Position numbers and translations under genes: made by a program
Assembly: GCF_024543085.1 (NCBI RefSeq)
Contig: NZ_JANHNZ010000014.1
Span: 1 to 36,103, forward strand
Origin: Granulicatella seriolae
GTDB taxonomy: Bacteria > Bacillota > Bacilli > Lactobacillales > Aerococcaceae
DNA: 36,103 bases
Reading direction: 5' to 3'
The notes under the pieces: generated by a model
Database searches by the model: none
The model's input: only the letters and a program-made list of their open reading frames with translations
Told to the model about the DNA's origin: nothing
Shown: positions 7,179-16,433 of the stretch, piece after piece
Numbering within the stretch: position 1 is the stretch's first letter
Layout of the letters: each line of letters opens with the position of its first letter

Positions 7179-7940
7179 ATGGGCCGAATCATATCAGTCG
7201 CCAATCAAAAAGGTGGCGTAGGAAAAACAACAACAACAGTCAGTCTGGGTGCTTGTTTAGCATTCTTGGGGTCAAAAGTCCTAATCGTGGACAGCGACCC
7301 ACAAGGAAATGCGACCAGTGGCTTGGGCGTGCAAAAAGCCGAGCTAACCAAAGATATTTATGACGTATTGGTAAATGGAACCCCCGTAGCAGATGTCATT
7401 GTACCAACCAGTAGGGAAAACCTAATGATGGTCCCTTCGACCATCCAATTGGCAGGTGCTGAAATTGAATTAACCAACCAACCTCGTCGTGAGCAACGAC
7501 TCAAAGAAGCCATTGAATTGGTGCGGGATGACTATGATTACATTTTCATTGATTGTCCGCCATCTTTGGGACACCTGACCATGAACGCATTTACCGCTAG
7601 TGACACGGTTTTGATCCCGGTTCAATGCGAGTACTATGCTTTGGAAGGCTTGTCTCAGTTGATGAACACTATCACCATGGTGCGCAAACACTTTAACCCC
7701 CGCCTAAAAATCGAGGGCGTGCTCTTGACCATGTACGATGCTCGGACCAATCTAGGTTCAGAAGTAAAAGACGATGTTATCAAATATTTCCACGAAAAAG
7801 TATACAAAACTATTATTCCGCGAAATGTACGACTATCAGAGGCGCCAAGTTATGGGCAGGCTATCGTTGACTACGATCCACGCTCAAGAGGGGCGGAAGT
7901 CTACATTGAGTTGGCAAAAGAGGTGCTAGCAATTGGCTAA
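7179..7940 (+). CDS. parA: Chromosome-partitioning ATPase ParA (Soj)
   Basis: The 253-aa deviant-Walker ATPase works with ParB on nucleoid segregation and origin control. The deviant Walker A motif is KGGVGKTT (11-18) with the signature lysine. The A' motif is DSDPQGNAT (38-46) and Walker B is YIFIDCPPSLG (121-131). It lacks an N-terminal HTH, as is usual for chromosomal Soj proteins. ATG 7179 is chosen over an upstream GTG (7146) because GGAGG lies eight bases before it and the protein then starts exactly where Soj proteins do. Its 3' end overlaps parB. The position near rsmG and ychF fits an origin-proximal locus. Confidence 0.95.
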   Translation: MGRIISVANQKGGVGKTTTTVSLGACLAFLGSKVLIVDSDPQGNATSGLGVQKAELTKDIYDVLVNGTPVADVIVPTSRENLMMVPSTIQLAGAEIELTNQPRREQRLKEAIELVRDDYDYIFIDCPPSLGHLTMNAFTASDTVLIPVQCEYYALEGLSQLMNTITMVRKHFNPRLKIEGVLLTMYDARTNLGSEVKDDVIKYFHEKVYKTIIPRNVRLSEAPSYGQAIVDYDPRSRGAEVYIELAKEVLAIG

Positions 7941-8829
7941 ACATTCAAAAGGACTTGGGCGTGGCATCGATGCGCTCTTTATTAACACGGACTTTGAAGA
8001 CTTCGACAAAGCCAAAGAAATCGACGTCACCAACGAGCAAGTCAAAGAATTAAAGATTGACGACATCAGACCCAATCCCTACCAACCAAGAAAAACCTTC
8101 AACGATGAAAGCTTATCAGAATTGGCAGATTCCATCCGCATTAGTGGCGTTTTCCAGCCCATTATCGTGCGGGAATCCAAGATTAAAGGCTATGAATTAA
8201 TCGCTGGGGAACGCCGTTTGCGTGCTTCCAAGTTGGCAGGTAAGGAAACCATCCCAGCCATTATCCGAGATTACGCTGAAGAAACCATGATTCAGATTGC
8301 GGTCATCGAGAACCTGCAACGAGAAGACCTCAGCCCTATCGACGAAGCCATGGCCTATCAAACGCTGATGGACCATTTGCAATTAAACCAAGAACAAGTC
8401 GCCGAACGAGTAGGCAAGAGCCGCCCATATGTGGCCAACTACCTACGCCTATTGAACCTGCCCCTAGCCCTCCAGGAAATGGTGCAGTCAAAGGCCTTGT
8501 CTTCCGGACACGCCCGAACTTTACTAGGCTTAAAAGACGAACGCCAAATGGTCGAACTAGCCAAACTAGTTGTACAAGAAGGCATGACAGTCAGAGCCTT
8601 GGAAGAACGAGTACAAGTCCTCAACCAACCCCTCGTTAAAAAAGAAAAAACCAAAAAAACAAAACCCGCCAAACCACTCTACATCACAGAATCCGAAGAA
8701 CGTCTCATGGACAAATTCGGCACCTCCGTACAAATCGTAGAAAAAGGCGAACGAGGCAAAATCGAAATCGAATACCTCTCCCAAAAAGATCTAACAAGAA
8801 TATTAGACGAGCTGGAAATAGAAATCTAA
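7933..8829 (+). CDS. parB: Chromosome-partitioning protein ParB (Spo0J)
   Basis: The 298-aa CTP-dependent DNA clamp loads at parS and recruits SMC condensin. It begins with the ParA-stimulating KGLGRGIDALF peptide (6-16). This is followed by NPYQPRK (48-54), the CTP-binding GERRLRA box (92-98), ENLQREDLSPIDEA (126-139), and a helix-turn-helix at about 150-172 (NQEQVAERVGKSRPYVANY). A Lys-rich linker near 235-245 leads into the C-terminal dimerisation domain. The TTG start at 7933 lies inside the end of parA and is preceded by AAAGAGGTG, so translation is coupled. No consensus parS site (TGTTTCACGTGAAACA) was seen in this window. Confidence 0.95.
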   Translation: MAKHSKGLGRGIDALFINTDFEDFDKAKEIDVTNEQVKELKIDDIRPNPYQPRKTFNDESLSELADSIRISGVFQPIIVRESKIKGYELIAGERRLRASKLAGKETIPAIIRDYAEETMIQIAVIENLQREDLSPIDEAMAYQTLMDHLQLNQEQVAERVGKSRPYVANYLRLLNLPLALQEMVQSKALSSGHARTLLGLKDERQMVELAKLVVQEGMTVRALEERVQVLNQPLVKKEKTKKTKPAKPLYITESEERLMDKFGTSVQIVEKGERGKIEIEYLSQKDLTRILDELEIEI

Positions 8830-8830
8830 G

Positions 8831-9045
8831 AAACAAGGTGTGAGAGAAGGCGTCTAGAGGTGACAGAATTTTAGGGAATTTTACGAAAGCCTCAAAGAGG
8901 CTGTAGAAAATTCATCTAAATTCCGAACCTCTGCCAACTCGAACCAAATTAAACAAGGTGTGAGAGAAGGCGTCTAGAGGTGACAGAATTTTAGGGAATT
9001 TTACGAAAGCCCCAAAGAGGCTGTATAAAATTCATCTAAATTCCT
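8831..9045. repeat. Two ~95-bp hairpin repeats, 120 bp apart, downstream of parB
   Basis: Copies at 8831-8925 and 8951-9045 are almost identical. Both begin AAACAAGGTGTGAGAGAAGG. Each folds on itself through GCCTC-AAA-GAGGC (GCCCC in the second copy) and flanking GAATTTTAGGGAATTTT paired with AAAATTCATCTAAATTC. They sit directly behind the parB stop and may act as terminators, although no long T-run follows. I see no coding potential. Confidence 0.7.
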
Positions 9046-9126
9046 GAACCTAATTATAAAAGTATGAAAACCCAATCCCAGCACAACAAAAGTTAGAACC
9101 CAATCTCTAACCTATACCAAGCACCA

Positions 9127-9265
9127 GAGAGCCCTACCCCAGCTGCCCCACGGTAGAACGGTGCAAAGCATAGCCGATTTACAGCCACGTAGACAGCTAA
9201 GCCGGAAGACCAAGGCTTACGGTGGTGCCACCATTCTACCGTGGGGCAGCTGGGGTGGGGCTCTC
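9127..9265. repeat. Long hairpin carrying a short copy of the multi-hairpin core
   Basis: The arms at 9127-9158 and 9234-9265 (32 bases each, one mismatch) contain CCCCAGCTGCCCCACGG and its complement. The loop (9159-9233) is a shortened version of the core described at 16177-16283: it keeps CGGTGCAAAGCATAGC, the ACAGCCACGTAGACAGCTAAG segment and the closing GGTGCCACC. It lies 50 bp before the DUF951 gene. Confidence 0.75.
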
Positions 9266-9313
9266 CCTAATAAGTAAGCAACACCATTTCACCACCCACA
9301 AGGAGGACAAAAC

Positions 9314-9517
9314 ATGGCAGTGCAAAACTATGACCTAAACGACATCGTGGAGATGAAAAAACCACATGCGTGCCAAACAAACTCATGGCAGATCATCCGA
9401 ATGGGCATGGATATCCGTATCAAATGCCAAAACTGTGGCCAAATGGTTCTCATGCCACGACGAGAATTTGAACGCAAGATGAAAAAAATCACCCATAAAC
9501 ATGAAGCTGACCAGTAA
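9314..9517 (+). CDS. DUF951 family small protein
   Basis: This 67-aa basic protein belongs to the DUF951 (YyzM-like) family, which is widespread in Firmicutes and often found next to parB and ychF, as here. The conserved N-terminus (DLNDIVEMKKPHACQTNSW) and the IKCQNCGQMVLMPRREFE block with its CxxC pair are visible and suggest a single metal-knuckle or RNA-binding fold. No function is established. The start ATG follows AAGGAGG by seven bases. It is probably co-transcribed with ychF, 76 bases downstream. Confidence 0.9.
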   Translation: MAVQNYDLNDIVEMKKPHACQTNSWQIIRMGMDIRIKCQNCGQMVLMPRREFERKMKKITHKHEADQ

Positions 9518-9593
9518 GCAGCACATAACTAGCAGTACATAAATAAAAGTAACCAAAAGCTAACCAGAAACCAAGAAAGAGTGTGAAGAAAAC

Positions 9594-10694
9594 ATGGCAT
9601 TAACAGCAGGAATTGTAGGCTTACCAAACGTAGGAAAGTCGACCTTATTTAACGCAATTACCAAAGCGGGAGTGGAAGCAGCAAACTATCCTTTCGCAAC
9701 CATCGACCCAAACGTGGGAGTCGTGGAAGTTCCCGACCAACGTCTCCAAAAACTAACCGAATTGGTTAAACCGAAAAAAACAGTTCCGACTACCTTTGAA
9801 TTTACCGACATAGCTGGTATCGTCAAAGGGGCAAGCCGTGGTGAAGGACTGGGGAATAAGTTCCTCAGCCATATCCGTGAAGTGGATGCCATTTGTCATG
9901 TGGTTCGTTGTTTTGAAGATGAAAACATTACCCACGTTAGCGGCAATGTGGACCCAATCGCCGATATTGAAACCATCAACCTAGAGCTAGTTCTGGCTGA
10001 CTTGGAATCTATCGACAAACGTATCGCCAGAGTAGCAAAGATTGCCCGCACCAAGGACAAGGATGCTCTTGCGGAATTGGAAGTGATGGAAAAGATTAAA
10101 CCCGTTTTAGAAGAGGGCAAATCTGCTCGTTCCATCGAATTCAGCGAAGACGAGCTGCCTATCGTCAAAAGTTTATTCCTCCTAACCACTAAGCCTGTTC
10201 TCTACATCGCCAACATTTCCGAGGATGATGTTATGAACGGCGGCACCAACGACCATGTCAAGGCGGTGGAAGAATTTGCTGCCAGTGAAAATGCGGAAGT
10301 GGTGACCATTTGTGCGCGTGTGGAAGAGGAAGTGGCGGAACTAGAAGAGGACGAGAAGCAAGCCTTCCTAGAGGAAATGGGGATTGCCCAATCTGGATTG
10401 GATATCCTGATTCAAAAAGCTTATTACCTACTAGGCTTGGCGACCTACTTTACAGCTGGTGAGCAAGAAGTTCGGGCTTGGACCTTCCGTCAAGGTATGA
10501 AAGCTCCACAAGCAGCTGGGATTATCCATTCTGACTTTGAACGAGGCTTCATCCGTGCCGAAACGGTTGCCTATGATGACCTTTTGAACTACGGCAGTAT
10601 GTTAGCCGCTAAGGAAAACGGAAAAGTTCGCCAAGAAGGCAAGGAATATATCGTCCAAGACGGCGATGTTATGCTCTTCAGATTCAACGTATAG
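9594..10694 (+). CDS. ychF: Ribosome-associated ATPase/GTPase YchF (OLA1 family)
   Basis: The 366-aa protein has the full length of the universally conserved YchF family. The P-loop is GLPNVGKST (9-17) and the switch II motif is DIAG (about 69-72). A NISEDD segment near 205 stands where GTPases carry NKxD, which explains the family's ATP preference. A coiled-coil insertion precedes it, and a C-terminal TGS domain ends VQDGDVMLFRFNV. YchF binds ribosomes and takes part in stress and redox responses. The ATG follows an AAAGAGTGTG site. The gene is the second of a likely DUF951-ychF-DUF1129 unit. Confidence 0.97.
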   Translation: MALTAGIVGLPNVGKSTLFNAITKAGVEAANYPFATIDPNVGVVEVPDQRLQKLTELVKPKKTVPTTFEFTDIAGIVKGASRGEGLGNKFLSHIREVDAICHVVRCFEDENITHVSGNVDPIADIETINLELVLADLESIDKRIARVAKIARTKDKDALAELEVMEKIKPVLEEGKSARSIEFSEDELPIVKSLFLLTTKPVLYIANISEDDVMNGGTNDHVKAVEEFAASENAEVVTICARVEEEVAELEEDEKQAFLEEMGIAQSGLDILIQKAYYLLGLATYFTAGEQEVRAWTFRQGMKAPQAAGIIHSDFERGFIRAETVAYDDLLNYGSMLAAKENGKVRQEGKEYIVQDGDVMLFRFNV

Positions 10695-10734
10695 ACGTCA
10701 AGCAAGTTTGTAAAACTCATTAGGAGGAATAACC

Positions 10735-11421
10735 GTGGCAAATCAAAATCAGCTATCACTAGAGGATTTAAAGAAAGAAAATGACGCATTAAAAGCGCAA
10801 CTAACCAATAAAAACGAACAATACATCATGCAGTTGGACCGGGTCTTGCGGGCCTCTAACTATGGGGAGCTTGAAAGAGAAAAAGCCTATGCTAGCATGT
10901 TGCCAGAGATTGTCAGCCAGCAAAAATCAGGAGTAACGGCACGCCAATTATTTGGCACTGTTTCTCAAAAGGCTGACGACATCATGAATGGCAAAGCAAA
11001 AGCCAACAATGGTCGCTCTTCAGACGCCTTAATCTGGCTAGACGGATCTCTCTTGTTGGGAGCCATTTTCGCCTTGATGTCAGGGGTGTCAGGTTACTTA
11101 AACCCAGCACAAGCTCAAGGAATGGGCATCGTGACCCTAATCATCAACTTTATTATTGGTGGTGGGATTCTACTTCTATTATCCAAATACATGCCTGACT
11201 ACTCCAAACCAAAAGGCCAAAGAGGGTATTGGCGCTATTTCGGAGTCAGCATTGCGGCTATGCTTGTCTGGCTTATTGTCGTAATTGGCTCACAAACAGC
11301 CGTCCCAGCTAACATCAATATCAGCCTAGCGTCACCAGTCTACCTCGTTATCGGTGCAGCCTCATTTGGACTCAGATGGTACCTAAGAAGAACATTGAAC
11401 ATTACAGGAACTCTATTCTAG
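10735..11421 (+). CDS. DUF1129 family membrane protein
   Basis: The 228-aa protein has a charged N-terminal coiled-coil-like region (1-45) and an amphipathic stretch rich in small residues. Four hydrophobic helices follow near 95-120, 130-152, 168-188 and 196-217. This architecture matches DUF1129 proteins of Lactobacillales and Bacillales, which commonly follow ychF. No function is known. The GTG start is supported by TAGGAGG seven bases upstream. The gene lies 40 bases behind ychF, so it is likely in the same operon. Confidence 0.8.
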   Translation: MANQNQLSLEDLKKENDALKAQLTNKNEQYIMQLDRVLRASNYGELEREKAYASMLPEIVSQQKSGVTARQLFGTVSQKADDIMNGKAKANNGRSSDALIWLDGSLLLGAIFALMSGVSGYLNPAQAQGMGIVTLIINFIIGGGILLLLSKYMPDYSKPKGQRGYWRYFGVSIAAMLVWLIVVIGSQTAVPANINISLASPVYLVIGAASFGLRWYLRRTLNITGTLF

Positions 11422-11448
11422 ACACAGTTGTGAAAGGGAGTTTGAGCT

Positions 11449-13281
11449 ATGAAAAAAAATAGATGGATAATGATGTTAGGATTTCTATTGGGATTCATCA
11501 CCTTGAACGTGGTCACCGCCAGCTCGGTTTACGCTGATCTTAATATCGGTGACTACACCGTAGACGCAACCGTCAAGGAAAATGGTGACGTTGACTTTGT
11601 TGAGCAGGTTACCTTTGAAGCGAACAGCGACTATAATGGTGTCTACTACAATCTGGATATTTCTCAAGTGAATCAACCAACCAATGTGGCGGTATCCCTC
11701 TTTGTCAATGGGCAAGAAGAAGCATTAACGGAGTCCACCAGTGGTGACAAGAACACCTATGAGCTGACCCAAAATAATGACCAGCTCAGCTACAAGATTT
11801 ACCATCCATTTGAAGAATCTAGTATCACGGTCAAGTTTAGCTATACCTTGCCGTCTTTTATCATCAACTACTTAGATACGGCGGAGTTTAATCGTAAGGT
11901 TGTCGGAACTGCTTGGGAGATTAACCAATCCAATGTTCGTTTCACTTTGCACCTGCCGGGTAAGGCGGATTATGACAGCTTGCGGGCTTGGGGACATGGA
12001 AATGAAACGGGTCTGGTCGAGATTGGGCAGGACTATTCCTCAGTCACTTTGACCGTTCCCACTAATTATGCGGGCGACTTTGTTGAAGCCCACGTCATTT
12101 TTCCGACTAGCTTAACCCCAGCCAACACCAATGTCGTAAATCGAAATGCCAAAGAAGAGATTATTGCTGCAGAAGAGGACTTGATTATTAAAAAAGAAGA
12201 AGATGCTGCAGCAGTTGCCAAACGCATTAACATCTATAATATGTTGGGCTTTATAGGCCTGATTCCACTAGGATTTTCTATGGTGCTAGCCTATGTCAAA
12301 GGACTCAAGGCCAGTAAAGAGCGCCTTTCCAGTGTGCCCTATGTCCCAGACCATTTATTCGAAATCCCTGAGGACCTATCGCCTGCTGTCATGACCTATG
12401 CCATCTACGGGAGCTACCCGGATACAGATGATATCAGCGCCACCATCATGGACCTCGTTCGTAAAGGAGCTTTATCCATATCAGACGGTGAACCCTACAC
12501 CATAACCGTGAAAAATGACAAGGTCCCTTTGTTAGAGCATGAATTGTTCCTTATGAATTTCTTGATGGGAACAGTTGGTGACGGACACCAGTTAGTGCTG
12601 AAAGATTTGCAAGGCTATGCTAAAACGCATGCCAAAACCTATGTCAATGAAATCGAAAGATGGAAATCAAGAGTAATCATGCAAAGCGTAGACTATCAAA
12701 ACAGAGTCGGAAAGCCTGTTAAGAGTGATCCATTAGTCTTTATAGCGATTATCATTAGCTTTGTCATCTTGGGGTTATCGATAGGACTTCTCTTCCTTAC
12801 CCGATTCAGTCTACAAAGCTTTATCGTTTTGGGTCTCGCAATAGTCGGATTTATCGCGACCATGACACTAAGTTCTGTTGGTGTAAACAATCGTACCATT
12901 GCAGCAGAATACGACTTCCGCAAATGGCAAGCCTTTAAACAGATGCTCAAGGACATCTCCAACATCGACCTGGCAGAAGTGCCATCGATTATTATCTGGG
13001 ACCACATTTTGGTCTACGCCATCTCCATGGGCTTGGCTGACAAGGTCATTAAGGCGCTAGGAAAACTCATCCCAGACCTCCTAAAAGACAGTGCCTTCTA
13101 CTCTCAAACCAACGGCTGGCAAATGGCCTCTTACTACACGCTTTTGAATTCTAACTTTAGCAAAGCCTACTCCAGAGCAGACGCCATAGCTCACCCCGCT
13201 AATAGCGGTGGTCATGGCGGTGGCTTCAGTGGTGGCTCATCAGGCGGTTCAGGCGGCGGTTCAGGTGGCGGCGGCTTCTAG
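11449..13281 (+). CDS. DUF2207 domain membrane protein with Gly-rich C-terminus
   Basis: The 610-aa protein has a signal peptide (cleavage predicted after VYA, residue 29). A DUF2207 extracellular beta-rich domain (about 30-235) starts ADLNIGDYTVDATVKENGDV. A transmembrane helix lies at about 262-285, then a cytosolic segment, two further helices at about 428-475, and another cytosolic segment. The tail is almost pure Gly/Ser (residues 587-610), a frequent end of this family (compare Bacillus YfjQ-like and archaeal proteins). Its function is unknown; membrane or surface maintenance is often suggested. The ATG follows AAAGGGAG. It sits 28 bases behind the DUF1129 gene and probably shares its transcript. 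Confidence 0.85.
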   Translation: MKKNRWIMMLGFLLGFITLNVVTASSVYADLNIGDYTVDATVKENGDVDFVEQVTFEANSDYNGVYYNLDISQVNQPTNVAVSLFVNGQEEALTESTSGDKNTYELTQNNDQLSYKIYHPFEESSITVKFSYTLPSFIINYLDTAEFNRKVVGTAWEINQSNVRFTLHLPGKADYDSLRAWGHGNETGLVEIGQDYSSVTLTVPTNYAGDFVEAHVIFPTSLTPANTNVVNRNAKEEIIAAEEDLIIKKEEDAAAVAKRINIYNMLGFIGLIPLGFSMVLAYVKGLKASKERLSSVPYVPDHLFEIPEDLSPAVMTYAIYGSYPDTDDISATIMDLVRKGALSISDGEPYTITVKNDKVPLLEHELFLMNFLMGTVGDGHQLVLKDLQGYAKTHAKTYVNEIERWKSRVIMQSVDYQNRVGKPVKSDPLVFIAIIISFVILGLSIGLLFLTRFSLQSFIVLGLAIVGFIATMTLSSVGVNNRTIAAEYDFRKWQAFKQMLKDISNIDLAEVPSIIIWDHILVYAISMGLADKVIKALGKLIPDLLKDSAFYSQTNGWQMASYYTLLNSNFSKAYSRADAIAHPANSGGHGGGFSGGSSGGSGGGSGGGGF

Positions 13282-13297
13282 ATAAAACGTAGGAAAA

Positions 13298-13544
13298 GGG
13301 CTGAGCAAAAAGTCTGTAATAAAATAAAAAATTTCTAAATCATAAAAGAGTTCCCCAGAAATCTATCAGAAATGGAAACGGTGGCACCGCCATGAGCCTA
13401 TGTCTCACTGGCTTAGCTGTCTACGTGGCTGTAAATCGGCTGAAGCCGAAACATCCACTGTGCGTCAGCTATGCTGTAACACCGTTATTTCGGATAGATT
13501 TCTGGGGAACTCTTTTATTTGGTTACCTTTTGGACTTTTTGCCC
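13298..13544. mobile_element. MITE-like element with AAAAAGTC ends, central hairpin and inserted core
   Basis: The ends are GGGCTGAGCAAAAAGTC (13298-13314) and its partner GACTTTTTGCCC (13533-13544). Inside are perfect 24-base arms at 13344-13367 and 13493-13516 (AAAAGAGTTCCCCAGAAATC and complement). Between them lies the 110-bp core (13377-13486, minus orientation) with AACGGTG/CACCGTT ends. It has no ORF of its own and lies directly behind the DUF2207 gene, where it can also act as a terminator. A sister copy lies at 29388-29638. Confidence 0.75.
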
Positions 13545-13572
13545 AATCCCTCGGAAACTTCTCAACAAGGTA

Positions 13573-13733
13573 AAGTTTTCTCATAATTCGTTTCCTTTTA
13601 AACGGTCTAAGCCCTTAAAAGACTTTATGAAGGAGGGATTATGAGAAAAAGAGCTGCCAACACGTTAATGCTTAGGATTAGAGGCGTTCCATTCCCAGTT
13701 AAGAGCCAAAACTAGTTCCTTTTCTCAAAATCC
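13573..13733. repeat. Half copy and one degenerate palindromic element
   Basis: A solitary right arm GTTTTCTCATAATTCG (13575-13590) continues into a flank that matches the left flank of the element at 6453 in reverse. This shows a palindromic element cut off by the mobile element to its left. A second element (13637-13733) has GATTATGAGAAAA and TTTTCTCAAAATC arms but no obvious inner hairpin. Confidence 0.65.
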
Positions 13734-13780
13734 ATCAAAAAATAGCAAAAAAGCCATAAGAAAGAGCTCAAACAATGAGT

Positions 13781-14312
13781 AATTATGAGAAAGACACTTG
13801 AAAACAGAGCTCTAACGAGGAATAAACGACTTTTATTCCTCGTTAGAGAGCTAAAAATGCTTCCTTTTCTCATAATCGACTTCAAAATAGGCAATAAAGC
13901 ACTAAAAAGAGCCCATTTACTAACGAATTATGAGAAAACTACTCAAAATCATGCATCTAACGAGGAATAAATCACTTTTATTCCTCGTTAGAGTGCCAAA
14001 AACGTTTCTTTTTCTCATAAACACACTCAAAACAGACCATATACCACTAAAAAGAGCCCATTTACTAACGAATTATGAGAAAACTACCCAAAATCAATCC
14101 TCTAACGAGGAATAAATCACTTTTATTCCTCGTTAGAGAGCCAAAAATGTTTCCTTTTCTCATAAACACACTCAAAACAGACCGTATCCCTCTAAAAAAG
14201 GTTCTTTTACTAGTGAATAATGAGAAAATTACTCAAAATCAAGTACCTAACGAGGAATAAAAGTACTTTATTCCTCGTTAGCAAGTCAAAAACGGCTCCT
14301 TTTCTCATAATC
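13781..14312. repeat. Tandem array of four palindromic elements, exact 145-bp period
   Basis: Elements begin at 13781, 13926, 14071 and 14216. Each has an ATTATGAGAAA-type left arm (AATAATGAGAAAA in the last) and a TTTTCTCATAA right arm. The inner hairpin CTAACGAGGAATAAA plus complement lies at 13810-13848, 13956-13992, 14101-14138 and 14247-14281. Loops differ (CGACT, TCACT, TCACT, AGTAC). The spacers between elements are also similar, so whole 145-bp units were duplicated. Short frames running through them are not genes. Confidence 0.85.
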
Positions 14313-14353
14313 ACCTTACAAAGAGCTTATATTTACCAAAAGGAGCCAAGTCA

Positions 14354-14498
14354 GAGCAAAAAGTCCTTAGTATGACAAAATAAAAAATTCCCGAAACATC
14401 TATCAGAAATAGCGGGGCCACTATTTTGCTTTCTGATAAAGTGTTTCGGGAATTCTTTTGTGATTTAGAAAAAATGCTATTGATAAGGACTTTTTCTC
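14354..14498. mobile_element. Short MITE-like element without core; terminator for guaB
   Basis: The ends GAGCAAAAAGTCCTTA (14354-14369) and TAAGGACTTTTTCTC (14484-14498) are inverted repeats. An internal hairpin pairs ATTCCCGAAACA with TGTTTCGGGAAT and ATCAGAAA with TTTCTGAT around a ~17-base loop. It resembles the element at 13298 but has no multi-hairpin core. It ends 18 bases from the guaB stop and, read on the minus strand, can terminate guaB. Confidence 0.65.
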
Positions 14499-14516
14499 AA
14501 ACTCGATTCATATAGC

Positions 14517-16007
<1,491 letters not shown>

Positions 16008-16030
16008 TTAGATTTATATTTTTATCCACT

Positions 16031-16058
16031 AGCATACCACGAAATCACCAAAAATCAA
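16031..16058 (-). promoter_or_regulatory. Likely guaB promoter
   Basis: Read on the minus strand, TTGATT (16058-16053), a 16-base spacer and TATGCT (16036-16031) lie about 40 bases before the guaB start codon. Confidence 0.5.
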
Positions 16059-16143
16059 GGGACAAGACCCATTTCTAGTGAAATTCTAATCTAGTGACAG
16101 AGAAATGACTATCTTATAGGAAATAAGTTGTCAAAGTAACTTG

Positions 16144-16319
16144 ACAAAAGAGTTTTTGGGCAAGGTGGGCAGAAATAACGGTGCAAAGCATAGCTGATGC
16201 ACAGTGGATGTTTCGGCTTCAGCCGATTACAGCCACGTAGACAGCTAAGCCGTGAGACCAAGGCTCACGGCGGTGCCACCGTTCTCATTTCTGATAAGGT
16301 TTTCGCAAAACTCTTTTGT
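16144..16319. repeat. Hairpin with full 107-bp multi-hairpin core
   Basis: The outer arms ACAAAAGAGTTTT (16144-16156) and AAAACTCTTTTGT (16307-16319) and the inner arms CAGAAAT/ATTTCTG enclose the core at 16177-16283. The core ends are AACGGTG and CACCGTT. Inside are the hairpins CGGCTTCAGCCG and GCCGTGAG-loop-CTCACGGC plus a possible GTGC/GCAC pair, giving a cloverleaf-like multibranch fold. It lies between the divergent guaB and response-regulator genes. Confidence 0.75.
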
Positions 16320-16376
16320 GCCTTAGAAACACCTAAAAGTTAAGTAATTTTCAAGAATTAAGCAAAGAAGTGGACT

Positions 16377-16398
16377 GTTTGCCTACTTCTGCTATGAT
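16377..16398 (+). promoter_or_regulatory. Promoter-like sequence for the two-component operon
   Basis: An extended -10 box, TGCTATGAT (TATGAT at 16393-16398), lies 35 bases before the regulator start. A poor -35 (TGGACT) sits 16 bases upstream. Confidence 0.5.
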
Positions 16399-16433
16399 AA
16401 TGGAGAAATGAAAAAGAGAAAGTAGGGAGCTAT

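Noticed and set aside
6840-9300. parS site or replication origin next to parA-parB
   Set aside because: No TGTTTCACGTGAAACA-like 16-mer and no DnaA-box cluster were found by reading. The origin is probably outside the window.
13392-13586. 64-codon frame, and a similar 75-codon frame at 32858-33085
   Set aside because: Both run through copies of the multi-hairpin core and its arms; the repeated occurrence reflects the DNA repeat, not a protein family.
13785-14260. Three overlapping 61-codon frames, each 145 bp apart
   Set aside because: They are a by-product of the 145-bp palindromic repeat array. Reading frames run through hairpin stems and have no ribosome sites.
6165-14312. CRISPR array
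   Set aside because: Units are long palindromes with conserved, not unique, spacers, and no cas genes are present.
16177-16283. Core repeat as a tRNA gene
   Set aside because: The 7-bp closing stem and inner hairpins recall a cloverleaf, but there is no anticodon arm of proper size, no GTTCRA T-loop and no CCA end. Copies also differ in length.
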